From Mucilaginibacter sp. L196 (GTDB taxonomy: Bacteria; Bacteroidota; Bacteroidia; Sphingobacteriales; Sphingobacteriaceae): a DNA stretch of 64,000 nucleotides. The DNA lies in contig NZ_LMUO01000019.1 of the NCBI RefSeq assembly GCF_009765905.1, positions 172,303-236,302 of the forward strand, read 5' to 3'. A program made the translations under genes and the position numbers. Below are positions 54,348 to 62,374 of this stretch, piece after piece; position 1 is the stretch's first letter; each line of letters opens with the position of its first letter. Below the pieces are notes generated by a model. It saw only the letters and a list, made by a program, of their open reading frames with translations, ran no database searches and was not told where the DNA came from.

Positions 54348-56159
54348 GTGGAGAATTTTATTGTTTCGGCACGTAAATACCGTCCGTCTACATTTGAAAG
54401 TGTTGTAGGCCAGCAGCATATAACAAATACGCTTAAAAACGCTATTAAAAATAATCAGCTGGCGCAGGCATTTTTATTTTGCGGTCCGCGTGGTGTGGGC
54501 AAAACTACCTGTGCCCGTATCCTTGCAAAAACAATAAACTGCACCAATCTGCAACCCAATGGCGAAGCCTGCGGAACTTGTGATTCCTGCCGCTCATTCC
54601 TTAACGGCAACTCCTTTAATGTTCATGAGCTGGATGCCGCGTCGAACAACTCAGTTGATGATATACGGAGTTTGATTGAGCAGGTGCGTATACCGCCACA
54701 GGGTGTTAGATATAAAGTATATATTATTGATGAGGTGCACATGCTATCGCAGGCGGCGTTTAACGCTTTCCTGAAAACGCTGGAAGAGCCACCGCATTAC
54801 GCCATATTTATTTTAGCTACTACTGAGAAGCATAAGATACTGCCTACCATATTATCCCGCTGCCAGATATTTGATTTCAATAGGATCAGGGTAGAGGATA
54901 TGGCTAACCATTTGGCATCTATCGCTAAAAAAGAAGATATAAGCTATGAACCTGATGGGTTGCACATCATTGCCCAAAAAGCTGATGGCGGTTTAAGGGA
55001 TGCTTTATCCATGTTCGACCAGATTGTGAGTTTTTCTGGTGGGAATGTTACTTATCGTTCGGTAATTGATAACCTGAATATATTGGATTACGATTACTAT
55101 TTTAATGTAACCGATAGCTTATTAAAAGAAGATACCGCCAATACACTGCTGTTATTTGATGAGATATTAAATAATGGTTTTGATGGCGCGCACTTTATAT
55201 CCGGCCTGTCGGAGCATTTGCGTAATTTATTGGTGGGTAAGGATGCCGCTACGCTTAAATTGTTAGAAGTTAGCGAGGGCATAAAAACCAAATATCTGCA
55301 ACAATCGCAGGCATCAACGGTGTCGTTCCTGTTATCGGCAATGAATATTGCCAACCAATGCGATTTGAGTTATAAGCTAAGTAAAAACCAGCGTTTGCAG
55401 GTAGAGCTGGCATTGCTCAAAATGTGCCACTTGGTATCGGCCTTTAATTTGGCCACTACGCCACTAAATACAATGCCTTCGCCCGAAGGGCAATTAAAAA
55501 AAAAACCTGATTCCGCAGTAAAAGCAGAACCCGCGACACCGCAACCCGCACCTGCTTCAACACCTATTTTAAGCGAAGCCCCTACAAATTATACGGCAAA
55601 TAAAGTTGAGGCAAAGCCTGCTGCTACGGTTGTTAACGAAATACCCGTTGCCGAAAAGGCAAAGGTTTTTATTCCTAATCTGCATTCCGCTGCAACTTCA
55701 ATAAAAATACCGTCTTTAAAAGATTGGGGTAAAATACAGGAGGCCGCAACACTCGAAGAGGAAGAAGACCCTTATATAAAAGGTGACGCGAGGGAAGATT
55801 TTACCACCGCTGATTTTTTAAAGTGCTGGAGTGAGTATGCCGCGAAACTAAAAACGGAAGGCAAGCATAACGCGCTTAGTATTTTTACGGGAGATGCACC
55901 TGTAATGCTTCGCCAATATGAGTTTGAAATAGCGGTAGGTACTAAGGTGCAGGAAAAGGATTTCAGGAACGAACGCCCGAATATCCTCAACTTTTTACGT
56001 ACTACTTTAAAAAATTTTAGTATTGAGCTTAATGCCCGCCTTGATGAAAAAGTAGTTGTAAAACGGCCCTATACCAACTTGGAAAAGTTCCAGTATATGG
56101 CAGCAAAAAACCCACAGCTTCTTGAATTAAAAAAGCGTTTTAATCTCGACTTTGATTAA
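54348..56159 (+). CDS. dnaX: DNA polymerase III subunit gamma/tau
   Basis: The 603-residue product starts with GTG. Domain I has Walker A in GPRGVGKTT (46-54), zinc cysteines C65, C75, C78 and C81, and DEx in IIDEVHML; domains II and III run to about residue 375. A Pro/Ala-rich linker (about 385-440) and a C-terminal tau domain follow. It is the clamp-loader motor and polymerase-holding subunit. A run of ten A at 55496-55505 (Leu383-Lys386) lies exactly at the end of domain III; slippage by either +1 or -1 base would give a stop within seven codons and a 387- or 390-residue gamma-like product. GTG start and terminator are clear. Confidence 0.95.
   Translation: MENFIVSARKYRPSTFESVVGQQHITNTLKNAIKNNQLAQAFLFCGPRGVGKTTCARILAKTINCTNLQPNGEACGTCDSCRSFLNGNSFNVHELDAASNNSVDDIRSLIEQVRIPPQGVRYKVYIIDEVHMLSQAAFNAFLKTLEEPPHYAIFILATTEKHKILPTILSRCQIFDFNRIRVEDMANHLASIAKKEDISYEPDGLHIIAQKADGGLRDALSMFDQIVSFSGGNVTYRSVIDNLNILDYDYYFNVTDSLLKEDTANTLLLFDEILNNGFDGAHFISGLSEHLRNLLVGKDAATLKLLEVSEGIKTKYLQQSQASTVSFLLSAMNIANQCDLSYKLSKNQRLQVELALLKMCHLVSAFNLATTPLNTMPSPEGQLKKKPDSAVKAEPATPQPAPASTPILSEAPTNYTANKVEAKPAATVVNEIPVAEKAKVFIPNLHSAATSIKIPSLKDWGKIQEAATLEEEEDPYIKGDAREDFTTADFLKCWSEYAAKLKTEGKHNALSIFTGDAPVMLRQYEFEIAVGTKVQEKDFRNERPNILNFLRTTLKNFSIELNARLDEKVVVKRPYTNLEKFQYMAAKNPQLLELKKRFNLDFD
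55481..55505 (+). promoter_or_regulatory. Candidate slippage site in dnaX
   Basis: A short GCCC-GAA-GGGC hairpin (55481-55491) is followed by CAATT-like sequence and an A10 run (55496-55505). In the +1 frame the next codons are ACC TGA; in the -1 frame a TAA follows after CTG ATT CCG CAG. Confidence 0.5.
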
Positions 56160-56184
56160 GCAGGAGATATTCTTTATAAAAGTA

Positions 56185-56217
56185 AAAGCGCCCGTTTTAT
56201 AACAAAACGGGCGCTTT
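56185..56217 (+). terminator. Intrinsic terminator of dnaX
   Basis: Stem AAAGCGCCCGTTTT (56185-56198) / AAAACGGGCGCTTT (56204-56217), 14 pairs with a five-base loop, followed by CTTTATA. It ends dnaX and may also serve the minus-strand gene coming the other way. Confidence 0.92.
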
Positions 56218-56235
56218 CTTTATAGTTGAGGTTGT

Positions 56236-56658
56236 TTATCTTCTGTCGTTCTTTGGATAACCTTCTTCATCCAAATCATCACGGTCATCTTCGGGTGTGT
56301 GTGATAAAAGCTCATCAATCGGGTCAACTTCTACGGCTTCGTTGCCTTCAACATGCATGCCTAATTTATCAACATCGGTTTCAAGTGATTCATTAGGAAT
56401 GTATTCGTCAGTTGTATCATAAGGATTAGCCTCGTCGTAAGTGGAGTTCATATCCTCGCCATTTTTAGCAGATGTTTTGTACGGATCAGGATGATCGTAA
56501 TCCGGGTTGTCGCTTTTTACATCGTATTCATAGCTATTGTCTTCGGCATTGTATTTCAATTGTTCCTCGTCAATTGTTTCGCCTAACTCATCTTTAAGGG
56601 TTCTGTCCCTATCCACGCTTTCGTCGTCAAAAACCGGATCTGTATTTTCGTTAATCAT
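56236..56658 (-). CDS. Acidic, probably disordered protein
   Basis: The 140-residue product is very rich in Asp and Glu, with Tyr and Pro interspersed (for example DNPDYDHPDPYKT and HTPEDDRDDLDEEG). It has no signal peptide, membrane segment or recognised domain. It is probably intrinsically disordered. It converges with dnaX. Real gene status is supported by steady codon use and its clean position between a terminator and an AT-rich leader; function unknown. Confidence 0.6.
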   Translation of the reverse strand: MINENTDPVFDDESVDRDRTLKDELGETIDEEQLKYNAEDNSYEYDVKSDNPDYDHPDPYKTSAKNGEDMNSTYDEANPYDTTDEYIPNESLETDVDKLGMHVEGNEAVEVDPIDELLSHTPEDDRDDLDEEGYPKNDRR

Positions 56659-56719
56659 AGGTTTTTAGTTAATATATATAAATGTACTAAAACCTTGCCA
56701 AAGTATGTTTGGTAATAAT

Positions 56720-57418
56720 TTAATAACTTATTTGTTTTCGGTATGAGGTTGGCGTGCCTATGGCAAATTTAACCCCTAATGAAAACTGCGTAAAAATATC
56801 ATTACTCTTACCCAATTTTAAAGCATCTATTTCATCGCCCAAAACATAGTTGGTTTGATAGGCCAAATCAAACTTAATCGTTGGTTCGTCGTAAGCATTA
56901 AATAGTTTGAATTCATATCCAATGCGTACGGGTATAAACGCTTCTATTGAGTTGCTTTGGGTAGAAACATAGGAATTCCCCTGAGATGCGACTGCAGATG
57001 CATTGTTAGCAATAAACCCTATTCCTGAGGACAGATACAGGTTTTTAAAAGCGTTTGCAACTGCACTTTGCGAATAATCTGTAATTTCACCTAACTGCAG
57101 CTGTGCCCGGCCTGTATATGCGGTATAGTTGTTAGAAAACTGATTGCTGTAAATGTTCTTTTTTAGATTACCACCTGATAGGTTACCCACCTGGAAATCA
57201 AAAACGTAATTTACAAACGGCGTTTGATTGTAGCTAAGAGAAACATCTCCTGAAAATTTATTCTGCTGTACTTTGGCATCGCCATAAACAGTATTTACAG
57301 TACCAGCTACACCTAAATCTAATTGAGAGTACATGTAGCCTAATTGGGCTTTTGATGTTAAGGCGAAGAGGCTAATAACAAATGTTACGATAAATGATTT
57401 AACCATAGTGTTAGTCAT
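56720..57418 (-). CDS. Exported beta-barrel-like protein of unknown function
   Basis: The 232-residue product has a signal peptide (about 1-24, ending SKAQ) and an alternating, Tyr/Asn/Ser-rich body typical of a small outer-membrane barrel (for example YTGRAQLQLGEI, FKLFNAYDEPTIKFDLAYQTNYV). The first ATG is used; a second at codon 5 is also possible. No family recognised. Transcribed alone, divergent from icd with 163 bases between. Confidence 0.6.
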   Translation of the reverse strand: MTNTMVKSFIVTFVISLFALTSKAQLGYMYSQLDLGVAGTVNTVYGDAKVQQNKFSGDVSLSYNQTPFVNYVFDFQVGNLSGGNLKKNIYSNQFSNNYTAYTGRAQLQLGEITDYSQSAVANAFKNLYLSSGIGFIANNASAVASQGNSYVSTQSNSIEAFIPVRIGYEFKLFNAYDEPTIKFDLAYQTNYVLGDEIDALKLGKSNDIFTQFSLGVKFAIGTPTSYRKQISY

Positions 57419-57546
57419 TTTGTTTATGTTGAAATTATGAATGTTACATTGACAGCATAAATAGTACCAATCCTTTAAAAACGGCCGATTAAAAGAAATA
57501 TTTCAGTTATTACTTGCATTTGATAAAACAGGTAAGCTCAATTTTA

Positions 57547-57554
57547 TATATTTG
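57547..57554 (+). promoter_or_regulatory. -7 box (TATATTTG) of icd
   Basis: TATATTTG matches TAnnTTTG, 28 bases before the icd ATG; TTTG at 57519-57522 is a possible, widely spaced -33 element. An AGGA-type ribosome-binding site (ATAGGATT) precedes the start. Confidence 0.55.
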
Positions 57555-57581
57555 AATCCATTAAATAAATAGGATTTAACA

Positions 57582-58811
57582 ATGTCAAAAATTAAAGTAG
57601 CAAATCCGGTAGTTGAGCTGGATGGGGACGAAATGACCCGCATTATATGGAAATTCATCAAAGATAAACTGATTGTTCCTTATCTTGATGTAGATATTAA
57701 ATACTACGACCTGGGTTTAGAGTATCGCGATGAAACCAATGACCAGGTAACTATTGACGCTGCTAACGCGATAAAGCAATACGGCGTTGGTATTAAATGC
57801 GCTACCATTACCCCTGATGAAGCACGCGTTGAAGAGTTTGGCCTAAAACAAATGTGGAAATCACCTAACGGAACTATCCGTAATATTTTGGATGGTACTG
57901 TTTTCCGTGAGCCTATTGTGATGAACAATGTTCCTCGTTTGGTTCCAAACTGGACAGCTCCTATTTGCATCGGCCGCCACGCTTTTGGTGACCAATACCG
58001 CGCTACCGACTTTTTAACCAAAGGAAAAGGTAAGCTTACTATAAAATTCACTCCTGAAGATGGCAGCCCTGAGCAATCATTTGAAGTATTTAACTTTAAA
58101 GGTGATGGTGTTGCTTTGGCAATGTACAACACTGATGAATCTATCAGAGGATTCGCGCATGCTTGTTTTAACCAGGCATTAATGAAAGGCTGGCCTTTAT
58201 ACTTGTCTACTAAAAACACCATTCTTAAAAAATATGATGGTCGTTTTAAAGATATTTTTGAAGAGATCTACCAAAACGATTACAAACAAAAATTTGCTGA
58301 TGCAGGCATTACTTATGAGCATCGTTTAATTGATGACATGGTTGCTTCTGCATTAAAATGGAACGGTAACTTTGTTTGGGCTTGTAAAAACTATGATGGC
58401 GACGTTCAGTCGGATACCGTTGCACAAGGCTTTGGTTCATTAGGTTTGATGACATCGACTTTGGTTACACCAGATGGTACTGTAATGGAAGCTGAAGCTG
58501 CACACGGTACTGTAACACGCCACTACCGCGAGCACCAGGCAGGCAGGCCAACATCAACTAACCCTATCGCGTCAATTTTTGCATGGACACGTGGTTTAGA
58601 GTTCCGTGGTTTGTTAGATAACAACCATGAGTTGATCGATTTCTGCAAGGCTTTAGAAGAAGTTTGTATTGAAACAGTTGAAAGCGGTAAAATGACTAAG
58701 GATTTAGCCATCACTATAAAACCAAAGGTTGTACACGGTACTGATTACCTGTACACCGAAGAGTTTTTAGAAGCTATTGATGAAAACCTGAAAAAGAAAT
58801 TAGGTAAGTAA
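57582..58811 (+). CDS. icd: NADP-dependent isocitrate dehydrogenase
   Basis: The 409-residue product matches the eukaryote-type (subfamily II) enzyme: GDEMTRIIWKFIKDKLI at the start, KSPNGTIRNILDGTVFREPI (substrate-binding Ser/Asn/Arg cluster), the Tyr/Lys region IYQNDYKQKF, DDMVA metal-binding aspartates and EAAHGTVTRHYREH for NADP. It oxidatively decarboxylates isocitrate to 2-oxoglutarate in the TCA cycle in the cytoplasm. Length is normal. It ends at a clear terminator. Confidence 0.96.
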   Translation: MSKIKVANPVVELDGDEMTRIIWKFIKDKLIVPYLDVDIKYYDLGLEYRDETNDQVTIDAANAIKQYGVGIKCATITPDEARVEEFGLKQMWKSPNGTIRNILDGTVFREPIVMNNVPRLVPNWTAPICIGRHAFGDQYRATDFLTKGKGKLTIKFTPEDGSPEQSFEVFNFKGDGVALAMYNTDESIRGFAHACFNQALMKGWPLYLSTKNTILKKYDGRFKDIFEEIYQNDYKQKFADAGITYEHRLIDDMVASALKWNGNFVWACKNYDGDVQSDTVAQGFGSLGLMTSTLVTPDGTVMEAEAAHGTVTRHYREHQAGRPTSTNPIASIFAWTRGLEFRGLLDNNHELIDFCKALEEVCIETVESGKMTKDLAITIKPKVVHGTDYLYTEEFLEAIDENLKKKLGK

Positions 58812-58833
58812 TTCGTCAACTATAATAATTGTT

Positions 58834-58868
58834 AAAAGTCCGCATACACCATATATGCGGACTTTTTT
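58834..58868 (+). terminator. Intrinsic terminator of icd
   Basis: Stem AAAAGTCCGCATA (58834-58846) / TATGCGGACTTTT (58854-58866), then more T. It ends icd transcription before the toxin-antitoxin pair. Confidence 0.92.
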
Positions 58869-58885
58869 GTTAATTCATTTTATAG

Positions 58886-58913
58886 ATATAGAACTTAATA
58901 ACAAGTTCTATAT
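58886..58913. promoter_or_regulatory. Perfect inverted-repeat operator of the mntA/hepT operon
   Basis: Arms ATATAGAACTT (58886-58896) and AAGTTCTATAT (58903-58913) flank an AATAAC spacer. It lies just upstream of the -7 box at 58918, so a bound protein would block the promoter. Confidence 0.65.
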
Positions 58914-58917
58914 TTTA

Positions 58918-58925
58918 TATATTTG
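58918..58925 (+). promoter_or_regulatory. -7 box (TATATTTG) of the mntA/hepT operon
   Basis: TATATTTG is only four bases before the ATG at 58930, so the transcript would have almost no leader. Confidence 0.5.
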
Positions 58926-58929
58926 CTTT

Positions 58930-59220
58930 ATGGTTGATTTGGATAAAATAAAAAGTATGCTGGCTATTTTGAAGCCGGAGCTTTTATTGAAATATCCCAT
59001 AGCTTCTATGGGATTATTTGGATCGATAGTACGTGATGATTTTACTGAAGAAAGCGATATTGATATTATTGTAGAGTTTAACGGAAAAATAGGAATAGAA
59101 TTTGTAACCTTAGCTGAGGAACTCGAACAAAAACTTAACCGTAAAGTCGACCTCGTATCAAGAGGTGGCATAAAGCAAAAATATTTTAATGTAATAGAAT
59201 CTCAAATAATTTATGTCTGA
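58930..59220 (+). CDS. mntA: MntA-type nucleotidyltransferase (antitoxin)
   Basis: The 96-residue product is a minimal nucleotidyltransferase: GLFGSIVRDD with the GSxxR motif, then SDIDIIVEF with two catalytic aspartates, and a third in KVDLVS. MntA antitoxins transfer AMP to a tyrosine of the HepT toxin. The start is set at 58930 because the family sequence begins there and the upstream 25 codons would run through the operator. Its end overlaps the hepT start by eight bases. Confidence 0.88.
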   Translation: MVDLDKIKSMLAILKPELLLKYPIASMGLFGSIVRDDFTEESDIDIIVEFNGKIGIEFVTLAEELEQKLNRKVDLVSRGGIKQKYFNVIESQIIYV

Positions 59221-59554
59221 TCGCCAACCAAAGCTTCTATTATCAGATATACTTGAAAGCGCTGAAAAAATCATTAATTACACTCAAGGATTAACTTATG
59301 AAGATTTTATAGCAGATAGTAAAACTATTGATGCTGTAATAAGAAACTTTGAAATTATTGGCGAAGCCGCAAATCGCTTACCTGACGAAATTAAAGAAAT
59401 CCATACTGAAATAGATTGGTATAAAATAAGAGGGATGAGAAACAGAATTGTCCATAATTATTTTGGTTTGGATTATAAAATTATATGGTCGACCAAAGAA
59501 GATTACTTACTTGAAGTGATGAACCAAATAAAAACTTTGATAGATAATTACTAA
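59213..59554 (+). CDS. hepT: HepT-type HEPN toxin
   Basis: The 113-residue product is a HEPN/DUF86 protein. The ribonuclease motif R-x4-H-x-Y is R76 to H81 and Y83 (MRNRIVHNYFG). The Tyr is the site that MntA AMPylates in the characterised system. A four-helix body precedes it. It follows mntA with an eight-base overlap, the standard arrangement. The pair would act as a toxin-antitoxin system cleaving RNA. No phage or plasmid genes are beside it. Confidence 0.9.
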   Translation: MSDRQPKLLLSDILESAEKIINYTQGLTYEDFIADSKTIDAVIRNFEIIGEAANRLPDEIKEIHTEIDWYKIRGMRNRIVHNYFGLDYKIIWSTKEDYLLEVMNQIKTLIDNY

Positions 59555-59569
59555 TATATACACATTACC

Positions 59570-60550
59570 ATGTCAACATTATATCCTCTAAAATTCAAAA
59601 CCATTTACAAAGACAAGATTTGGGGCGGTCACAAGATCAATACCTATCTACATAAAGATTTTGGCGATTTGCCAAACTGCGGCGAAACCTGGGAAATATC
59701 AGGTGTAAAATCTGATGTATCTGTTGTTGATGGAGGTGAATTAGCAGGGCAATCATTAGCTGATTTGTTGGAGCAATATAAAGATCAACTGGTTGGTAAA
59801 AAGGTATATGATCACTTTGGTAATATATTTCCTTTACTGGTAAAGTTTATTGATGCCAATGAAGACCTTTCTATCCAAGTTCACCCGGATGATAAATTGG
59901 GTAAAGAACGTCATAATTCTTTCGGTAAAACTGAAATGTGGTATGTGATTGAAGCCGATCCCGGTTCAACACTAATTGCCGGTTTTAATAAAGAATTGAC
60001 CCAACAAGAGTACTTAAATACTTTCAACAGCGGCCACTTAACCGATGTGTTAAATAAGGAGGATGTAAAAGCCGGAGATGTTTTCTTTTTACCTGCAGGA
60101 AGGGTGCATACAATAGGCAAGGGATTGTTGATAGCCGAAATTCAGCAAACATCAGATATTACCTACCGTATTTATGACTTTGATCGTGTGGATGATAAAG
60201 GCAACAAACGTGAGCTACATGTAGAAGAAGCCCTTGCTGCTATCGATTATAAACATTATCCTGAATACAAAACCAAATACACGCCTGAAAAGGATAAATC
60301 AGTTCATTTAGTAACTTGCCCTTACTTCACTACCAATTTGTTGGATTTTGATAAGGGTGTATCAAAAGATTACTCAAAACTGGATTCGTTTGTGATACAT
60401 GTTTGTGTGGAAGGCGCTTATACTTTAAAGTATAATAATCAAAGCTATTCTGTTAAAATGGGTGAGTGTATCCTGCTACCAAAAGTGGTTGACCATGTAG
60501 AATTGGAAACTACCGAAGGCTTTAAAATATTGGAAAGCTATATAGAATAA
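59570..60550 (+). CDS. manA: Type I mannose-6-phosphate isomerase
   Basis: The 326-residue product is a cupin PMI. Zinc-site and active-site segments are readable: SIQVHPDDKLG, KTEMWYVIEADPGS, PAGRVHTIGKGLLIAEIQQ and the arginine in TYRIYDFDR. It interconverts mannose-6-P and fructose-6-P in the cytoplasm. It is 15 bases after hepT; whether it is read with the toxin pair is unclear because hepT is not followed by a terminator. A dispersed hairpin follows it. Confidence 0.93.
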   Translation: MSTLYPLKFKTIYKDKIWGGHKINTYLHKDFGDLPNCGETWEISGVKSDVSVVDGGELAGQSLADLLEQYKDQLVGKKVYDHFGNIFPLLVKFIDANEDLSIQVHPDDKLGKERHNSFGKTEMWYVIEADPGSTLIAGFNKELTQQEYLNTFNSGHLTDVLNKEDVKAGDVFFLPAGRVHTIGKGLLIAEIQQTSDITYRIYDFDRVDDKGNKRELHVEEALAAIDYKHYPEYKTKYTPEKDKSVHLVTCPYFTTNLLDFDKGVSKDYSKLDSFVIHVCVEGAYTLKYNNQSYSVKMGECILLPKVVDHVELETTEGFKILESYIE

Positions 60551-60568
60551 TTCCGTTCCCCCTCCGCG

Positions 60569-60668
60569 CGTCATTGTGAGGAGCGGAGCGACGTGGCAAT
60601 CCCTAATAAGCAGAGCGGTTCTGTAAATCTGGGATTGCCACTCCGTTAGCTAACGGATCGCAATGACG
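60569..60668. repeat. Dispersed inverted repeat, GTCATTGTGAGG type
   Basis: The outer arms CGTCATTG and CAATGACG and the inner TGGCAATCCC/GGGATTGCCA pair; the middle parts (GAGGAGCGGAGCG and CTCCGTTAGC) pair less well. It lies in a convergent gap, seven bases before the methyltransferase gene end. Confidence 0.8.
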
Positions 60669-60674
60669 ATGTTG

Positions 60675-61292
60675 TTATTTTCTATAAATCCTCGCTCCAA
60701 TAAATTCCTCAAAAAAGTTTTGTTGTTCTACAACCTTAAAATGTTTCTCTTCAAAGCATTTATCAATTCCCGGCAGTTTTGAAGCCTCAATCCCGCAGGT
60801 TACTTTAAAGAAAATGAACATGCTCTTTAATAGCACCCGCTGCCACCATTTACCCGTTAATTGAAAACTTGCATTGAGCCATAAGGCATGTGGTTTAAGT
60901 AAAACCGTAATGCTATTAAATACTTTAATTAGGTTTTCATCTGTAAAATTATCCAGCAAGAAAGGGGTGAGCGCTATATCAAAATCCGCAGGCAGATCAA
61001 TATTTTCAATATCGTCATTAACAAACGTTACCTGATTACTGCCGATGTTTCTTTTTCTGGACAGAGCCATCATATTTGGCGCGATCTCTACATAAGTGAT
61101 TTGTAAACCAGATGGATGTATGCGAGTCAATTCCTCCAATATCCAACCTGTACCACCCCCCACAATAAGCACCTTTGCATTTTTGGGGATATGCTTTAAT
61201 AAATAAACTTGTGCATTTATCAATGCTTTACCATATACCAACCGTGCAAGGCTATCATAAAACCAGGCCGAATTATTGTAATTGGCAGCCAT
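60675..61292 (-). CDS. Class I SAM-dependent methyltransferase
   Basis: The 205-residue product has motif I in VLIVGGGTGWILEEL (about 40-54), an acidic end to strand 2 (YVEIAPN), then NDDIENIDL and a motif-IV-like FDIALTPFLLDN. Such small methyltransferases act on small molecules or lipids; the acceptor is not readable. Its start overlaps the UbiA-like stop in a TAATG, so the two are translationally coupled and may act on the same product. Confidence 0.85.
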   Translation of the reverse strand: MAANYNNSAWFYDSLARLVYGKALINAQVYLLKHIPKNAKVLIVGGGTGWILEELTRIHPSGLQITYVEIAPNMMALSRKRNIGSNQVTFVNDDIENIDLPADFDIALTPFLLDNFTDENLIKVFNSITVLLKPHALWLNASFQLTGKWWQRVLLKSMFIFFKVTCGIEASKLPGIDKCFEEKHFKVVEQQNFFEEFIGARIYRK

Positions 61293-62179
61293 TATAATTT
61301 AAAGCTGAAAGAATGGAAGAGCAGCAGGAGTAAATATTGTAGTATTAAAACACCATCAACATAAAAAAAATAATAGTAATCGTCCTTCTCGATAGTTGAG
61401 TGGAATATTAACCAACCGGCTAGAACCGCGGTTATGGTTAGCGCGAAGAAGTCGTTATTAAAGCCGTTGTTTCTAAATAGGAATAGTAATACTACGTATC
61501 CGATAAGGATTATCTGACAAAATAAGTAAGCCTTTTTTTCGCCATAAATTACCGGTATGGTTTTTAGTCCCAAGTTATAATCATGGAAAATATCGCGTAT
61601 ATCAAAAGGCATGGTTAAAGCGCCAATGAACAGGAATCGTTTAGCCAAAAGTATGGTGATATCGCGTAGAGAAATAGTAGATAAATGTGCATTCAGTGAT
61701 TCCATTACTGGTAACAATACACTGCTCATGGTCCATACCAAGGTTATTAAAAATTGCTTTAATCCAGGGATGTTGCGTAGTCCGAACTTTTTGTCGCCCA
61801 ATGTGAATAATGGTAGGCTATAACAAAAAGAGATAACTGCCAAAAAGATGAGCAGTATTTTCGACTCCATGGTTACCAAAAAAAATAATGGCGCTAATGA
61901 CAGGATTGACACAATGGCCAGCGTTATCATTAAGCGGGGATGCGTAAAATACCATATTTCGCGGGCGGTAGCTGTTTTATCGAGCTGCTTTGGCTTGCCT
62001 ATAAATATGCTGAAGTTATATATGCCTAATGTAGATGTAAACAACAGGAAAAGTATAGTGGGTATTGGTTTTGAGCCTATCAGATAAAAAGTAACCAGGC
62101 CCTGGGCCACGGCACACAACGCCATAAAAACATTGCTGAAGAGTAAAAAATCAACAATAGATTGCAATATTTTTTTCAT
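61292..62179 (-). CDS. UbiA-like prenyltransferase superfamily membrane protein
   Basis: The 295-residue product has eight or nine membrane segments. The second aspartate-rich motif DIRDIFHDYN (about 200-210) followed by GLKTIPVIYG is typical of UbiA enzymes. The first motif, normally NDxxDxxxD after helix 2, is replaced by YNFSIFIGKP, lacking the aspartates. It may use a different acceptor or have lost activity. It is coupled to the downstream methyltransferase. Confidence 0.75.
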   Translation of the reverse strand: MKKILQSIVDFLLFSNVFMALCAVAQGLVTFYLIGSKPIPTILFLLFTSTLGIYNFSIFIGKPKQLDKTATAREIWYFTHPRLMITLAIVSILSLAPLFFLVTMESKILLIFLAVISFCYSLPLFTLGDKKFGLRNIPGLKQFLITLVWTMSSVLLPVMESLNAHLSTISLRDITILLAKRFLFIGALTMPFDIRDIFHDYNLGLKTIPVIYGEKKAYLFCQIILIGYVVLLFLFRNNGFNNDFFALTITAVLAGWLIFHSTIEKDDYYYFFYVDGVLILQYLLLLLFHSFSFKL

Positions 62180-62282
62180 GGATTACCTGAGTGGTGCGCC
62201 CGCGTTAATAAGGGGTGGCTCAAATATCGCAACAATCTTTGTTAATCTTTAAAGGCGGAAAAAAAAATGTCTTAAAATCAAA

Positions 62283-62359
62283 TTGTCATTCTGAGCAGGG
62301 CGAAGAATCTGTACGGTGTAAACTATTTTACAGATTCTTCGCCCTGCTCAGAATGACAA
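62283..62359. repeat. Dispersed inverted repeat, GTCATTCTGAGC type
   Basis: Arms TTGTCATTCTGAGCAGGGCG and CGCCCTGCTCAGAATGACAA are perfect, with inner GAATCTGTA/TACAGATTC pairing. It ends 16 bases before the 3' end of the MoxR-type gene. Confidence 0.9.
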
Positions 62360-62374
62360 AAAGGTTGCTTTTAA

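Noticed and set aside
59213..59554. Phage or plasmid origin for the mntA/hepT pair
   Set aside because: No integrase, repeats or att-like sites flank it, and icd and manA are on either side.
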